A DNA stretch of 64,000 bases from an uncultured Bacteroidales bacterium (GCA_905210435.1 CAJLWO010000003.1:1-64000), one strand, 5' to 3'. Numbered from the stretch's first letter, positions 1-10,003 are shown. Made by a program: numbers and translations. The notes: generated by a model from the letters alone, not told the origin.

Positions 1-52
1 TGGAACAGTCGTCAATCAGGAAGTCTGCCCAATGCTTCTTTTTAAGGGCTGA

Positions 53-3000
53 CTATTTACCGTGGGTGTCGGTCGTGCGAGCCAATCCTTGCAGGTAGAT
101 GCCCATGTTCTGCTCATCCTTATACTTACAGTCGTCAAGGACAAGACTGTTGACCGGATTGCCGTCCTTGTCTCGCTGAACAGCAGACTGATACTTGGCA
201 GCGTCTTCCTTCATCCGTGCGATAGCCGCCTCATTGTTGGCGATGTCGTGGCTGATGGTCTGGAGTCTGAAACGGGAGTCTCCGATGCCCTTGTTGAAGG
301 ATTTGCGCTCACTCTCCAATGCCGCTATGCGCTTTTCGAGTTTCGCTTTCTCCAACAGGTCGGTGTTACCGCTGAGTATAGCCATGTATTCCGAGAAGTT
401 CATGCCGTTCTTCTCGTCCATTGCTCCCTCGTCGATGGTTCTGGCTCCAAGTGCGCCGGATTTGAGCTGGTCTATGAACGTAGCCTTGCAGTGGAGAAGA
501 TTGAACTTGTAGGAGTCCAGCGATTTCTCGACGGCATAGATGATTACATCCACCTTATTATCAGCGTATAATTTGGCAATCTCGTTGCCGGCTCGTATGG
601 CTCTGCCGTCACGTTGTGTCAAATCGCTTGGACGCCAGGGTGTATCGCAATGATGAATCGCAACACACCTTCTTTGAGCGTTGACTCCGGTACCTAACAT
701 AGAAGTCGAGCCGAAAAGCACACGCACATCGCCGTCGTTCATAGCCTGAATGACAGCCTTTCGGCTACGCTCTGTCTTACACTCCTGAATGAATCGTATC
801 TCATGCGCGGGAATACCGTAATCCTCTATCAGCTTGCGCTTAATTTCTGAATATACGTTCCACTCGCCGGGCTTATATGTCGATAAATCGCTGAATACAA
901 ACTGTGTGCCACGCTGTGCGTCATATTTGTGATAATATTCCGCTATCATCCGCGCGCAGTGGCTGGCCTTGTTATTGGGGTCATCGCCATATTCAGGGTC
1001 AATCATACGCATATCAAGAGCCATCTTTCGGGCATAGTCCGTGGCAATGAGCATCTTCGCCTTTTCCTCGGTCTCAGACAACGGCGCTCTGCCGAGAATT
1101 GTAGCATCTCCGGTTTTGGCAAACTCCATCAGCTTTTGGATAAAATCCTCCTGCGCCGGTGTCGGAGGGATATTGTGGAGTATCTCATTCTTATGCGGCC
1201 GGTCAACTCCTACATCTTCAGCCGTTCTATAATCGGTAATTTCATTATAGAAAGCCGCCAACTCCGGCACTTTGATAAAGTACCTGAAACGCTCCTTTTG
1301 GACAATATTATTCGTGACATTGAACTCGAAGTCGGTAGTTTTCTTTGCGAAGATTGCGGCCCACGCATCGAAGCAGCGGATCTCCTGCCTTTCAAGTTCA
1401 TTCGGGCGCAGATACTTGAACAGCAGATACAGTTCAGTCAGGCTATTGGATATGGTGGTACCACTGAGAAAAGTAGCACCCAAATCCTTGCCTGTACGCT
1501 CCTGAATAGTGCGTATGGCATATAACAGATTGAGTGCCCTCTGGCTTCCCTCGCTGTTGCCCAGACCCGCCACACGGTCATGTCGGGTGTTGAACATAAG
1601 GTTCTTGAACTGGTGCGACTCGTCCACAAAGATATGGTCTATACCCATCTGCTTGAAGTCAACGACGGCATCCTTGTTCTGCTCCATCTGATACTGTATG
1701 GTGGCAATCTTGGCTGTCAGGTTCTCCTTACGCTTGATAAGACCTTTGAGCATACCACGCGACACATCATGCCCTTGTTGCTTCACCACTTCAAGGTTTT
1801 CCTCAACCGTGTCAAGCTCTGCCTGAAGAATCTGCTGCTGCATCTCCGGCGACTGCGGAATCTTGCCGAATTGGTCGTGCGACATTATCACGCAATCGTA
1901 GTCGTTGTTCTTGATCTGATTGAAGAAGTTGACGCGGTTTTCCGCTTTGAAACTCTTTTCATCGGCGAAAAGGATGCGGGCATTTGGATAAGCTGACTGA
2001 TAGGTCATGGCTATCTCGGCTACATTGGCTTTCAAGCCGATAATCATCGGTTTATGAGCCAGTCCGAGACGCTTCATTTCATGCGCTGCAATGCACATTA
2101 TCAGCGTTTTACCCGTTCCAACCTCGTGGTCGCAGATGCCGCCTCCGTTCTGTTTCAGCATCCATATACAGTCCTTCTGGCTCTGATAAATGGAGCTTAT
2201 TCCATAGCGGTCGCCAAGGATTTTCATGTTCAAATCAGGGAAGGTCTGATGGCTACCGTCATACTGAGGTCTGACGAAGCAGTTGAATTTGTTGTTATAC
2301 AAATCCACCAGCCTTTCCTTGAACTCCGGCGATTGAGCCTCCAGCCATTCCGAGAAACCGTTGCGGATTTCATCAATCTTGGTATTGGCGAGTTGGATAG
2401 CCTCGTTGTCCGGCACTTTGATGTCGTGTCCGTCCTCATCCTTACCGATTGACTTCTTTATGTCAGGTATGGTATTGTGAAGAGCGTGTTTAAGAAGGCT
2501 CATACCGTCATAGACCCGGTAGTAACCCCTGACACAGAATTCCTCCCAGATTTTCATGTTCTTGCGGGAAGCGTCACATGAATACTCGTCCATCGAGGAT
2601 GAATAGGCAATCCTTATGTCGGTTTCATAGAGATGGCTCATGTAGGCTGAGTATATCCCGGTCGGGATCCATCGCTCACCGAAGTTGAAATCAAGCTCAT
2701 CGAACTCGATACGGCGGGGCCGGGCTTCCTCCAACGCTTTGAGGGAATCCTGCGACATGGCGATGAACGGCTCTATGCCGTCATAGCCGGGAAAGTCCTT
2801 GATACGTTCTTCCTCACGGTCAATCCATGCCTTGACCGCCTCGGCTTTGGCAACTACATTACCGGCTATGAAGCGGTCTTTTATCTCATAATTGCTCACA
2901 AGGGGATTGTAATATATGTGTCCTTCAAGGTTTTCAACCATTGCGTCCTCATCCATATCCACAAGTGAAGACATATATTCAAGATTGACCTCGCCGTATT

Positions 3001-5587
3001 TGTTGAGCGACGCGGTCAGTGCCTCCATCGGAGTATCGACCGAAGTAACCTCGTCAACGGCGAATGAAACAGGATGGTCGAAGATGTCAGCCTTGACAAA
3101 CTGACCGTTTTCGCCGCGCTCCAACGCCAGTGCGTCACGACCGTTGGCGTCCATCATTATGAATTTGACATTCTGTTTCTCGTTCAGGTTGCCATACTTG
3201 GCTACAAACTCATCGTAATAATAATTGAGGTGTTCACGTAAATGTTCCGACGGCTCGTGGGTCTCCGCCTCGTAGTTGTAGAGCTGCTGATAGGTCTCCG
3301 AAAGAGTGACATACAGCATGGCGCGTTTCTCCTGCTCCGGTTTGAGGTTGAGGGGTGTGAATGTCGCTCCGGTCTTGCGAACATCGGAGAGAAAGCCTAC
3401 CATGCCGTCGGCAACGACCATTGAGCCGTTCTTGTGAAAGAACTGAATATCCTCCGAGAACGGACGCGGCGACATATCGCGCTCGATAGGAATAGCCGTA
3501 ACTTTCGGCTGGCGGGCACGACCACCGGGAATGAAATCGCCTTCGGTCTTTTCGATATAAGTTTCTCCGGGGGCAATTCCGGCGGCTTGTGCCGCTTCCT
3601 GAGATTCCTTTTCAAGACGCATCTCCTCCATCTGACGATGGGCAATCGACATCATGGCTTCATAAAAGCCATTGATGGGGGGATTGTCGTCCCAGTTCAA
3701 CGAGCCATAGAACTCAAGCTCCTTATCAGTCAGTTTACGGAATCCTGATGATTTTATCGGCTTTGCCTTGGTTGCAGGATTGGCAGGCTTCGGCTTCTCC
3801 TCCGGCTTTTGCATCTGCTGACGACGGTTGTTTTTCTGCTGAATAGGCTCCAGTTCTCCGAAAAGATTGTATGCGAACAGTCGAGGGTCAGGATTGTCCG
3901 AATAATCCGGCCTACCGTCGGTCTCTATCTCTTTGGTGGGTTCCGGCTTCGACGGCTCGACAGGTTTAGGTTCTGTTTTAGACGACTGGTTAGGCGTAAC
4001 CGTTTCGACTACTTTCTGTTTGGAAGTCCTTTTCAGTTTCGGGTCTTCCAACTGCTCACAAATAGCCACACGTTTGCCGGCCCGCACAAGTTTGGGCAGA
4101 TATGTGTCGAGCGCGTGATGCGGAAATCCGGCCAATTCGATACGGTTGTCAAGACCGTTCATCCGGCGCGTCAGAGTGATACCCAGTATCTCCGACGCTT
4201 CAACCGCATCCTTGCCGAAAATCTCATAGAAATCACCCACACGAAATAGAAGGATGGCATCGGGGTGTTTCTTTTTCATCTCCTGATACTGTTTGAGCAA
4301 AGGCTCATTTCTCTGCTCAATCTTCTCGGCAAGTGGATTTTGTTTCGGTGCTTCCGGCTTGACTTCGGGTGTCGGCGTAGGTGTCGGCTTTACAGGGTCC
4401 GGCGTAGGCGGCTTGATACCATTTGAATTATATAATTCCAGATTCAGGCGCAGACGCAGCGACTCATCCAGCGCAGTCCGCAAATCGTGGGCTATGCCGT
4501 CAACACCACCTTCGTGCTTGTAGATGATAGCAGGTTTGCCGTAAGGGTCTGTTCCGACTTTTGCATCGGTGCATATCACATTCTGGGGAAACGCCTGAAA
4601 GAATTTGTTACCGGGAACTTTTGTACCACGATCAACAACAGACTGAATGAAAAATTCCTCGTCTGCCGATAACGCTTTCTTACCGGTGTGCTTCTGGAGA
4701 ATAATTAGGTCGGATCCCGCATCCGTTCCGGCATTATCGCTGAAAGTGTTGTTGGGAAGACGCAATGCTGCCACAAGGTCGGCACGCTTCACAAGCTCCA
4801 TCCTCACGAAAGGACTGCCCGCGTTCATCACACCCTGGGATGCTATGAAAGCGACAAGTCCACCCTCGCGCACTTGGTCGAGTGCCTTCAGAAAGAAATA
4901 ATTGTGGATTGTCTTGGTAGCCTGACGATAGGCAACATCCTTGCTTACGGCATACGCCGGGTCTGCGACAGCGAAATCCCCGAAAGGAACATTGGAAGCA
5001 GCGACATCGAAATATCCGTTGAAATCGCGCTCAATCTTCTCAAAACCCTCTATGCGTGTAAGAATAGACGGATGCAGAGCCGAAAGGATTTTGCCCGTAA
5101 GCAAATCTTTTTCGTAGGCAAGCACCTCCGCGCCGGGATACCTATCATTGCGCAGAAACGAGTCGATGAAAGCCCCCTGACCGGCAGACGGTTCAAGGAA
5201 ACTTCTCACCTCAATCCCGGAATTTTTCAGAGCATCCGAAATGGCGTCAATGACCGGTGCCGGAGTATAGAACGCCGTCAGAACGGATGCTTTGAGCGAG
5301 TCCATGTACCCGGCAAACTCCCTATCATCCTTAGAATAATCATGGATGATGCGACGCAGTTCCACGGTCGGCGCAAACAGCTCGATGTCGGATTTGCTCC
5401 ACTTGGCAGCATCCTCCAAATCGTTGGCGTCGTTGAGGATACATTTCAGACCTCCAAATCCGGCATACTTGCGCAGCACAGCTATTTCCTCAGCAGTCTG
5501 CGCTCCACACCCGGCCACTCCAAGACGAAAGGCAAGCCTTATCGCCTCGATGTTGTCGCGCATTGTCTGTAACTTATTGTAGGCCAT
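53..5587 (-). CDS. N6-adenine methylase / SNF2-like helicase of a conjugative element, with MutS-I-like insert
   Basis: Protein of 1844 residues with three recognisable parts. Residues about 130-200 carry an N6-adenine methyltransferase signature (EPSAGQGAF, then a variant motif IV SNVPFGDF). Residues about 430-520 match the DNA-mismatch-binding MutS domain I (LLFRVGDFYEIF). Residues about 1150-1670 form a superfamily 2 helicase with Walker A GTGKT (about 1157), a DESH box (about 1320) and motif VI QRDGRAIRAG (about 1657). Proline-rich linkers flank the MutS-like part. Such giant proteins are typical cargo of Bacteroidales conjugative elements. A role in protecting or remodelling transferred DNA is inference. 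The start overlaps the upstream DUF1896 gene by 14 nt, so the two are co-expressed. Homologues I recall continue beyond the end seen here, so the C-terminus may be shortened by the stop at 53-55. Confidence 0.88.
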   Translation of the reverse strand: MAYNKLQTMRDNIEAIRLAFRLGVAGCGAQTAEEIAVLRKYAGFGGLKCILNDANDLEDAAKWSKSDIELFAPTVELRRIIHDYSKDDREFAGYMDSLKASVLTAFYTPAPVIDAISDALKNSGIEVRSFLEPSAGQGAFIDSFLRNDRYPGAEVLAYEKDLLTGKILSALHPSILTRIEGFEKIERDFNGYFDVAASNVPFGDFAVADPAYAVSKDVAYRQATKTIHNYFFLKALDQVREGGLVAFIASQGVMNAGSPFVRMELVKRADLVAALRLPNNTFSDNAGTDAGSDLIILQKHTGKKALSADEEFFIQSVVDRGTKVPGNKFFQAFPQNVICTDAKVGTDPYGKPAIIYKHEGGVDGIAHDLRTALDESLRLRLNLELYNSNGIKPPTPDPVKPTPTPTPEVKPEAPKQNPLAEKIEQRNEPLLKQYQEMKKKHPDAILLFRVGDFYEIFGKDAVEASEILGITLTRRMNGLDNRIELAGFPHHALDTYLPKLVRAGKRVAICEQLEDPKLKRTSKQKVVETVTPNQSSKTEPKPVEPSKPEPTKEIETDGRPDYSDNPDPRLFAYNLFGELEPIQQKNNRRQQMQKPEEKPKPANPATKAKPIKSSGFRKLTDKELEFYGSLNWDDNPPINGFYEAMMSIAHRQMEEMRLEKESQEAAQAAGIAPGETYIEKTEGDFIPGGRARQPKVTAIPIERDMSPRPFSEDIQFFHKNGSMVVADGMVGFLSDVRKTGATFTPLNLKPEQEKRAMLYVTLSETYQQLYNYEAETHEPSEHLREHLNYYYDEFVAKYGNLNEKQNVKFIMMDANGRDALALERGENGQFVKADIFDHPVSFAVDEVTSVDTPMEALTASLNKYGEVNLEYMSSLVDMDEDAMVENLEGHIYYNPLVSNYEIKDRFIAGNVVAKAEAVKAWIDREEERIKDFPGYDGIEPFIAMSQDSLKALEEARPRRIEFDELDFNFGERWIPTGIYSAYMSHLYETDIRIAYSSSMDEYSCDASRKNMKIWEEFCVRGYYRVYDGMSLLKHALHNTIPDIKKSIGKDEDGHDIKVPDNEAIQLANTKIDEIRNGFSEWLEAQSPEFKERLVDLYNNKFNCFVRPQYDGSHQTFPDLNMKILGDRYGISSIYQSQKDCIWMLKQNGGGICDHEVGTGKTLIMCIAAHEMKRLGLAHKPMIIGLKANVAEIAMTYQSAYPNARILFADEKSFKAENRVNFFNQIKNNDYDCVIMSHDQFGKIPQSPEMQQQILQAELDTVEENLEVVKQQGHDVSRGMLKGLIKRKENLTAKIATIQYQMEQNKDAVVDFKQMGIDHIFVDESHQFKNLMFNTRHDRVAGLGNSEGSQRALNLLYAIRTIQERTGKDLGATFLSGTTISNSLTELYLLFKYLRPNELERQEIRCFDAWAAIFAKKTTDFEFNVTNNIVQKERFRYFIKVPELAAFYNEITDYRTAEDVGVDRPHKNEILHNIPPTPAQEDFIQKLMEFAKTGDATILGRAPLSETEEKAKMLIATDYARKMALDMRMIDPEYGDDPNNKASHCARMIAEYYHKYDAQRGTQFVFSDLSTYKPGEWNVYSEIKRKLIEDYGIPAHEIRFIQECKTERSRKAVIQAMNDGDVRVLFGSTSMLGTGVNAQRRCVAIHHCDTPWRPSDLTQRDGRAIRAGNEIAKLYADNKVDVIIYAVEKSLDSYKFNLLHCKATFIDQLKSGALGARTIDEGAMDEKNGMNFSEYMAILSGNTDLLEKAKLEKRIAALESERKSFNKGIGDSRFRLQTISHDIANNEAAIARMKEDAAKYQSAVQRDKDGNPVNSLVLDDCKYKDEQNMGIYLQGLARTTDTHGK

Positions 5588-6029
5588 TGTCGGAAAGATA
5601 GATTACGATTCTGCCCACAATCTCGGTTTCCATCAATTCAAGGTCAAGGGCATCAACGCCTATCGCCATACGGTCAACGCCGTCGAACAGGTCGGGAATA
5701 TCCGTCATAACCTGATTTGTCCAGTATTCGACAGCTATTTCACTGTCAAGGTCGATGGTGTCTCCGAAATTCTCAAGGATAAGTTCCGATACCGTGTTAT
5801 ACTCCGATTCTCCGATATTGGAGAAAAGCACGGATATGGCCTCTGCCTCAGCCATCGGCACATTGGCTCCGTTGCGCCGCGCATTTTCAAAGGCATCGAG
5901 TGCGGCGATAGAGTTGGCGATAATCTGGGGATGGTCTGGATCAACCTGATATTTGTTGAGCTGGAGATACTGCAACAAATAGAAATAGTAGTAATTGAAG
6001 TCAGTAAGACTTCGGTCAAGTTCTAACAT
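5574..6029 (-). CDS. DUF1896 family protein
   Basis: Acidic protein of 151 residues. It fits DUF1896 by its N-terminal FNYYYFYLLQYLQ segment, the central pattern of an AR-rich helix followed by a VLF segment, and a closing helix ending in IVIYLSDNGL. The family is found almost only in Bacteroidales conjugative elements and its function is unknown. The gene sits between mobC and the giant methylase/helicase and overlaps the latter by 14 nt. Its leader contains CCACTAAATATCCACAATC directly before the ATG, a version of the leader motif that recurs ahead of mobA, traI and traN in this element. Confidence 0.8.
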   Translation of the reverse strand: MLELDRSLTDFNYYYFYLLQYLQLNKYQVDPDHPQIIANSIAALDAFENARRNGANVPMAEAEAISVLFSNIGESEYNTVSELILENFGDTIDLDSEIAVEYWTNQVMTDIPDLFDGVDRMAIGVDALDLELMETEIVGRIVIYLSDNGLQ

Positions 6030-6055
6030 GATTGTGGATATTTAGTGGTTGGTGA

Positions 6056-8056
6056 TTACTTTGGGTCGAACAGGTGGCGCAGTGCCGGGTCTGACATTAT
6101 GCGCTCTTTCTCGTCGGCGATGATTTGGATCACATCGGCTTTCACCTGCTCGTAGTTGCGCTGGATAATCGCTTTCATACGGGATTTGTCCGGGGTGTCG
6201 TCCTTGAAATCGGTGAGTATGGGTATAGGCTTGTAACGGTCGGTTTCTGCTTTGACTTTTTTACTGTCAATGACAATCTCGGCATGAAATATCTTCTGGT
6301 CTATGCGCTCGTTGATGTTGTCACAAACTGCGCCTACGAACATTCCCTGTGTCAGAGTGGAAATCTTGCTCGGCGGGATAAGACTGTCCATCTGCGTGTT
6401 GATGGAGTGGCTCACATCCTGACGGTTTATCGAGATAGACTGCCGTTTCTGGAGAACTTTGCCGAAACGCTCTGACAGTGTCTTGGCGGTTTCTCCCACG
6501 ACCTGCCCGGAGAATATGTTGCCGACGGTATTCATCACAACTGCTGCTTCCTTGTCACCGTAGTCGCGTTTTAGCTGAGAGAAGTCCTGAAAGCCGAGGC
6601 AGACGGCAACCTTGTTGCTTCGGGCGGTGGCAATGAGATTGTCGAGGCCCTTGAAATATATGGTCGGGAGTTCGTCTATAAGAACACCGCTTTTCAGCAT
6701 ACCTTTCTTGTTTATGATTTTGACGATACGGGAGTTATACAGTCCGAGTGCCGCGCCATATATGTTCTGGCGGTCGGGATTGTTGCCCACGCACAGGATT
6801 TTCGGCTCTTTCGGATTGTTGATGTCGAGCGTGAAATCATCGCCGGTCATTACCCAGTAAAGCTGCGGTGAAATCATACGCGACAGCGGGATTTTCGCCG
6901 ACGCGATTTGTCCCATCAACTGCTCAGCTGCTCCACCTTGCCATGCGTCCATAAACGGCGACAGGTAGTTTTCCAGCTCCGGGTAGCTCGTGAGAATAGG
7001 AAATAAATCCTCGTATCTTCTATTCAAAAGCTCGATGGCATGGGGAAAAGTACAGTGTATTCCTCCTTTGTAGAGTTTTAAGAAATAGATAATTGCCGCG
7101 AACAGCACAATCGGTGACTCTACAAAGAAATCTCCCTGTTTTTGCACCCAATTTCGGTTCAGGTTCATCATTATGGTATAACTGCTCTCGTATGCGTCTG
7201 CAATATCGGTCATAAAGTCCGGGTGTATCGGATTGCATCGGTGGCTACGCTCCGGATCGTCGAAATTTATCATGTAAAATTTCGGCTTTACTTTGCCGTA
7301 ACCGTCCTTATGCGTCAGCAGGTGGTTATATGCTATCTCGCTCAAATCCGGGCTTTTGAAGTCATAGATATAGCCGCTGTAACCTTTCTCTATCATCTGT
7401 TTGATAAATGAGTTGATTACGGCGTAAGACTTGCCGGAGCCGGGTGTGCCAAGCACGATTGTGGCGCGGAACGGGTTGACTACATTTATCCAGCCCTTGT
7501 GCCATTTCTTCTCAAAGTAGAATCTGGTCGGCAGGTTTATGGAATATTCGTTGTCCATCAGTTCTGTTTCCTGCATGAAGCTCTCGTTCTCGTCGTTGAA
7601 ACGGTCGTCCATCATGTTGTTCTTCAGCATACGCCCCGCCCATATACCGCCCATCATCAGGCAGATGTAGCCCGTGACGGTGGTGATTATATAGGTGTAG
7701 CGCATACCGGCGTCGAGTGTCCACCAGTTCAGCAGGAACAGCACACAGCCTATGGCGAGTGTCACGCCGATGTGCCGCCATGTGATGTTCTCGCTTCTTA
7801 CGCCTCTGGTGCCGAAGCACGACAGTCCGAGAAGCAGCAGCGCGAAAAGTTTGGCGTTGAAGGTGGTGTTGAAAAGTCCGCAGGTACGGTTGAAGTTGGC
7901 GCAGATCTTATAGACGGTCGAATAGAACCAGCCGCTGTCCACGGTTTCCACGCGGGTGAACCAGTAAAGGTTGGCGACAACCAGCACGATACTGACTGCC
8001 CGCAGGAAGTCCATGATCTTCGCCAACGCTCTGAGGTCGTCCTCTTGTTGGCTCAT
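6056..8056 (-). CDS. mobC: VirD4/TraG-type coupling protein MobC
   Basis: Type IV coupling protein of 666 residues that should link the relaxase-DNA complex to the mating channel at the inner membrane. The N-terminus has about four hydrophobic segments (residues about 15-150). The Walker A motif GTPGSGKSYAV lies at about 205, and a VirD4-like motor domain follows, with the hallmark segment SGVLIDELPTIYF at about 455-467 (Walker B). It follows mobB by 21 nt in the order mobA-mobB-mobC seen in CTnDOT-like elements. Length and order match the family. Nothing suggests damage. Confidence 0.93.
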   Translation of the reverse strand: MSQQEDDLRALAKIMDFLRAVSIVLVVANLYWFTRVETVDSGWFYSTVYKICANFNRTCGLFNTTFNAKLFALLLLGLSCFGTRGVRSENITWRHIGVTLAIGCVLFLLNWWTLDAGMRYTYIITTVTGYICLMMGGIWAGRMLKNNMMDDRFNDENESFMQETELMDNEYSINLPTRFYFEKKWHKGWINVVNPFRATIVLGTPGSGKSYAVINSFIKQMIEKGYSGYIYDFKSPDLSEIAYNHLLTHKDGYGKVKPKFYMINFDDPERSHRCNPIHPDFMTDIADAYESSYTIMMNLNRNWVQKQGDFFVESPIVLFAAIIYFLKLYKGGIHCTFPHAIELLNRRYEDLFPILTSYPELENYLSPFMDAWQGGAAEQLMGQIASAKIPLSRMISPQLYWVMTGDDFTLDINNPKEPKILCVGNNPDRQNIYGAALGLYNSRIVKIINKKGMLKSGVLIDELPTIYFKGLDNLIATARSNKVAVCLGFQDFSQLKRDYGDKEAAVVMNTVGNIFSGQVVGETAKTLSERFGKVLQKRQSISINRQDVSHSINTQMDSLIPPSKISTLTQGMFVGAVCDNINERIDQKIFHAEIVIDSKKVKAETDRYKPIPILTDFKDDTPDKSRMKAIIQRNYEQVKADVIQIIADEKERIMSDPALRHLFDPK

Positions 8057-8077
8057 AATAAAAAGTGGGATTAAAGA

Positions 8078-9424
8078 TTAAAATTTTGGTCTGTGACCTT
8101 TTTTCTTCTTTCGCTGCATACGGCGGCGGAATTCTTCCTCGTCGGGATTGAACGACTGCCCCGGCTGGAACAGGTCAAGCCCCGGAAGCGTGAAGCCACT
8201 TTCGCTGTAATCAGTAGTGGAAGAATGAGTGGCGGCCGATTGATGCTGGCTGCCTGCGGTGTGTTGCTGCCAATCCGACGAAGTCTGAGTGTCGATGTTC
8301 TGGGATTGAGAATCCGAATGGGTGTCGGTGTTCTGCTCCGGTTCCGTCACAATAACGGGTGTGTCGGGAATCGGCACATCGATTGTCGGTTGCATCTGCG
8401 GATTGTTGAAACGCTCGTTAAGGGCGTTTGCCGAGAACTGCTTGCCGAGTCTGGAACCGTTCAATACCGTCATGGTGTTGTGATCTATGAACGTAACGCC
8501 GTATATACGTCCCTCGTCGGTGTGACGGAAAACAACATCTATGCCGCAGTCTTTTAATTTGGCTGTAAAATCATCCTTACCCGTTGATTGGGCGAGGCAG
8601 TCCGCAACCTTGTGTTTAGTGGGTGTAATGTCGATCTTGTCCTTAGCTTTCTCGAAACGGCTGTCAATCGCCGTTCTGCTTGCGAATTTGCCGAGGCGCG
8701 ACGCCTTGAACGGATTGGCAATCACCTTGCCTTCATCATCGGTGGCGAAATACACCAGACCGTGATACTCACGACCGTTAACCCTGCCGTCGGTCTGCTC
8801 ACACCTTATATTATATAAGGAAAGAACGGCGTTATACTCGCCCATCGTCTGAAACTTGTATCGCATACCGACCATTTTGACGGTGTTGGCAACCTGACGC
8901 TTGATGTCGCCGGAGGGGTCAACCTTCTTGATCGGCATATCGGGAGTGATTTTCTCACGCTCAGCAACTTTCAGCCCATACTCCTTCTCCAGCTCGCGGC
9001 ACACTTTCTTGTTTTTGTAAAAGTTGTTGCGGTCGGATATACAGCGTCCGTCAGTACCGACACGGAGCGCGACTATGTGAACATGGTGCCGGTCGATGTC
9101 GGAATGTTTGTAAATCATATACGGCATATCGGCAAAGCCCATCTTCTCCATATATTCATGCGCCAGACGGGTAAAATCGGTGTCGCTAAGAACATCGTCG
9201 GGGTGCGGATTAAGCGAAATGTGCATCATCGGTCGCTCTGTGCGGGAAGATGTAGGAATCCAGCGCATGAAGTCCTCGTATGCACGATGAATATCAACTG
9301 AGCCGCTGCCGTCATTGTATATTTTGTTGGTGTCAAGCAGCCGGCCTTTCTCCTTGTTGATTTTCTCGCCGTTATAGGTCAACGCGCCATAGAGCGAGTT
9401 GCCTATCGAGATTTTAGCGACCAT
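8078..9424 (-). CDS. mobB: Relaxase MobB
   Basis: Relaxase/mobilisation nuclease of 448 residues that nicks oriT and pilots the strand. The N-terminus starts MVAKISIGNSLYGALTYN as in Bacteroidales MobB. The histidine cluster HHVH lies at 113-116 in a DIDRHHVHIVAL context (metal-binding motif III), and MMHISLNPHPDD at 66-77 precedes it. A catalytic tyrosine is likely in the first 50 residues (Y12, Y17 or Y36) but cannot be chosen by eye. The C-terminal 100 residues are Q/S/T/H-rich and low in complexity. The start overlaps the end of mobA by 22 nt, so expression should be coupled. Confidence 0.93.
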   Translation of the reverse strand: MVAKISIGNSLYGALTYNGEKINKEKGRLLDTNKIYNDGSGSVDIHRAYEDFMRWIPTSSRTERPMMHISLNPHPDDVLSDTDFTRLAHEYMEKMGFADMPYMIYKHSDIDRHHVHIVALRVGTDGRCISDRNNFYKNKKVCRELEKEYGLKVAEREKITPDMPIKKVDPSGDIKRQVANTVKMVGMRYKFQTMGEYNAVLSLYNIRCEQTDGRVNGREYHGLVYFATDDEGKVIANPFKASRLGKFASRTAIDSRFEKAKDKIDITPTKHKVADCLAQSTGKDDFTAKLKDCGIDVVFRHTDEGRIYGVTFIDHNTMTVLNGSRLGKQFSANALNERFNNPQMQPTIDVPIPDTPVIVTEPEQNTDTHSDSQSQNIDTQTSSDWQQHTAGSQHQSAATHSSTTDYSESGFTLPGLDLFQPGQSFNPDEEEFRRRMQRKKKKGHRPKF

Positions 9425-9828
9425 TGTTCATCGAATTTCTGTGCGAGTGCGACAATCTCGCTGTTTACCTTTACCAGCTCGATAGTCAGTTTCTCCAGTT
9501 TGTAAAGAGCCGACATTGCTTTTTTCTCGGTGAAGTTCTCGCGCAGTGTCTTTACCACGTTGTCGTATGAAACGCCGAGTGTGCGGAAAAGTGAGTTGAA
9601 CGACGACAGCTTGTCGATGAACACACGGGTGTTCTCGTCAATGGTATAGACCTTAAAAGGCTTCTGAAATATGAAATTCTTAATGAACGCGCCCTTGCTT
9701 TCAAGACCGGAACGGTCGAACATGGCGAGGAAGCGGGCGTTTTCCTCGGCATTGAACCGCACTACATAGCGGTTTACAGACGGGTCTGTCTTGGGGCGAC
9801 GGCCCCCTTTGCCTGAAATCTGAGTCAT
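9403..9828 (-). CDS. mobA: Relaxosome accessory protein MobA
   Basis: Basic protein of 141 residues, MobA-like, which should bind oriT together with MobB. After the N-terminal GKGGRRPKTDP the sequence NRYVVRFNAEENARFLAMFD resembles the ribbon-helix-helix start of mobilisation accessory proteins, and a helical C-terminus follows. I chose the ATG at 9828 rather than the longer frame to 9990. The residues from MTQISGKGG onward look like the family start, and the extra 54 codons would read through the long palindrome at 9925-10003. The leader CCACTTAATCCACAT directly precedes this ATG and matches leaders of traI and traN. Confidence 0.87.
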   Translation of the reverse strand: MTQISGKGGRRPKTDPSVNRYVVRFNAEENARFLAMFDRSGLESKGAFIKNFIFQKPFKVYTIDENTRVFIDKLSSFNSLFRTLGVSYDNVVKTLRENFTEKKAMSALYKLEKLTIELVKVNSEIVALAQKFDEQWSLKSR

Positions 9829-9924
9829 AATTATGTGGATTAAGTGGAGGTATCGCATAGCGACATGACAGGCCAACGCAGTTTCACCGTATGGATTTAC
9901 GACTTTGGAGTAAATCTTCCCCAT

Positions 9925-10003
9925 GTTCACATGGCAAGTGTTTTCCGTGGCACGAACTTCGATTCGTGTGCCGGGAAACATAACTTGCAATGTTCATGTG
10001 GAC
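9925..10003. other. Long imperfect palindrome, oriT candidate
   Basis: A 79-bp imperfect palindrome. The outer arms read GTTCACATG and CATGTGGAC, the middle arms CAAGTG and ACTTG, and the inner arms GGCACGAA (9949-9956) and TTCGTGTGCC (9963-9972) around the loop CTTCGA. It lies 96 bp upstream of mobA and in the gap between the divergent mob and tra operons, where oriT sits in related elements. Relaxases bind an inverted repeat next to the nick, so oriT is the best guess. A regulator binding site for the divergent operons is the alternative. The nick site itself cannot be assigned. Confidence 0.5.

Noticed and set aside
9829..9990. Extension of mobA to a start at 9990
   Set aside because: It would code through the long palindrome and adds 54 residues unlike the family; the ATG at 9828 has the element's shared leader.
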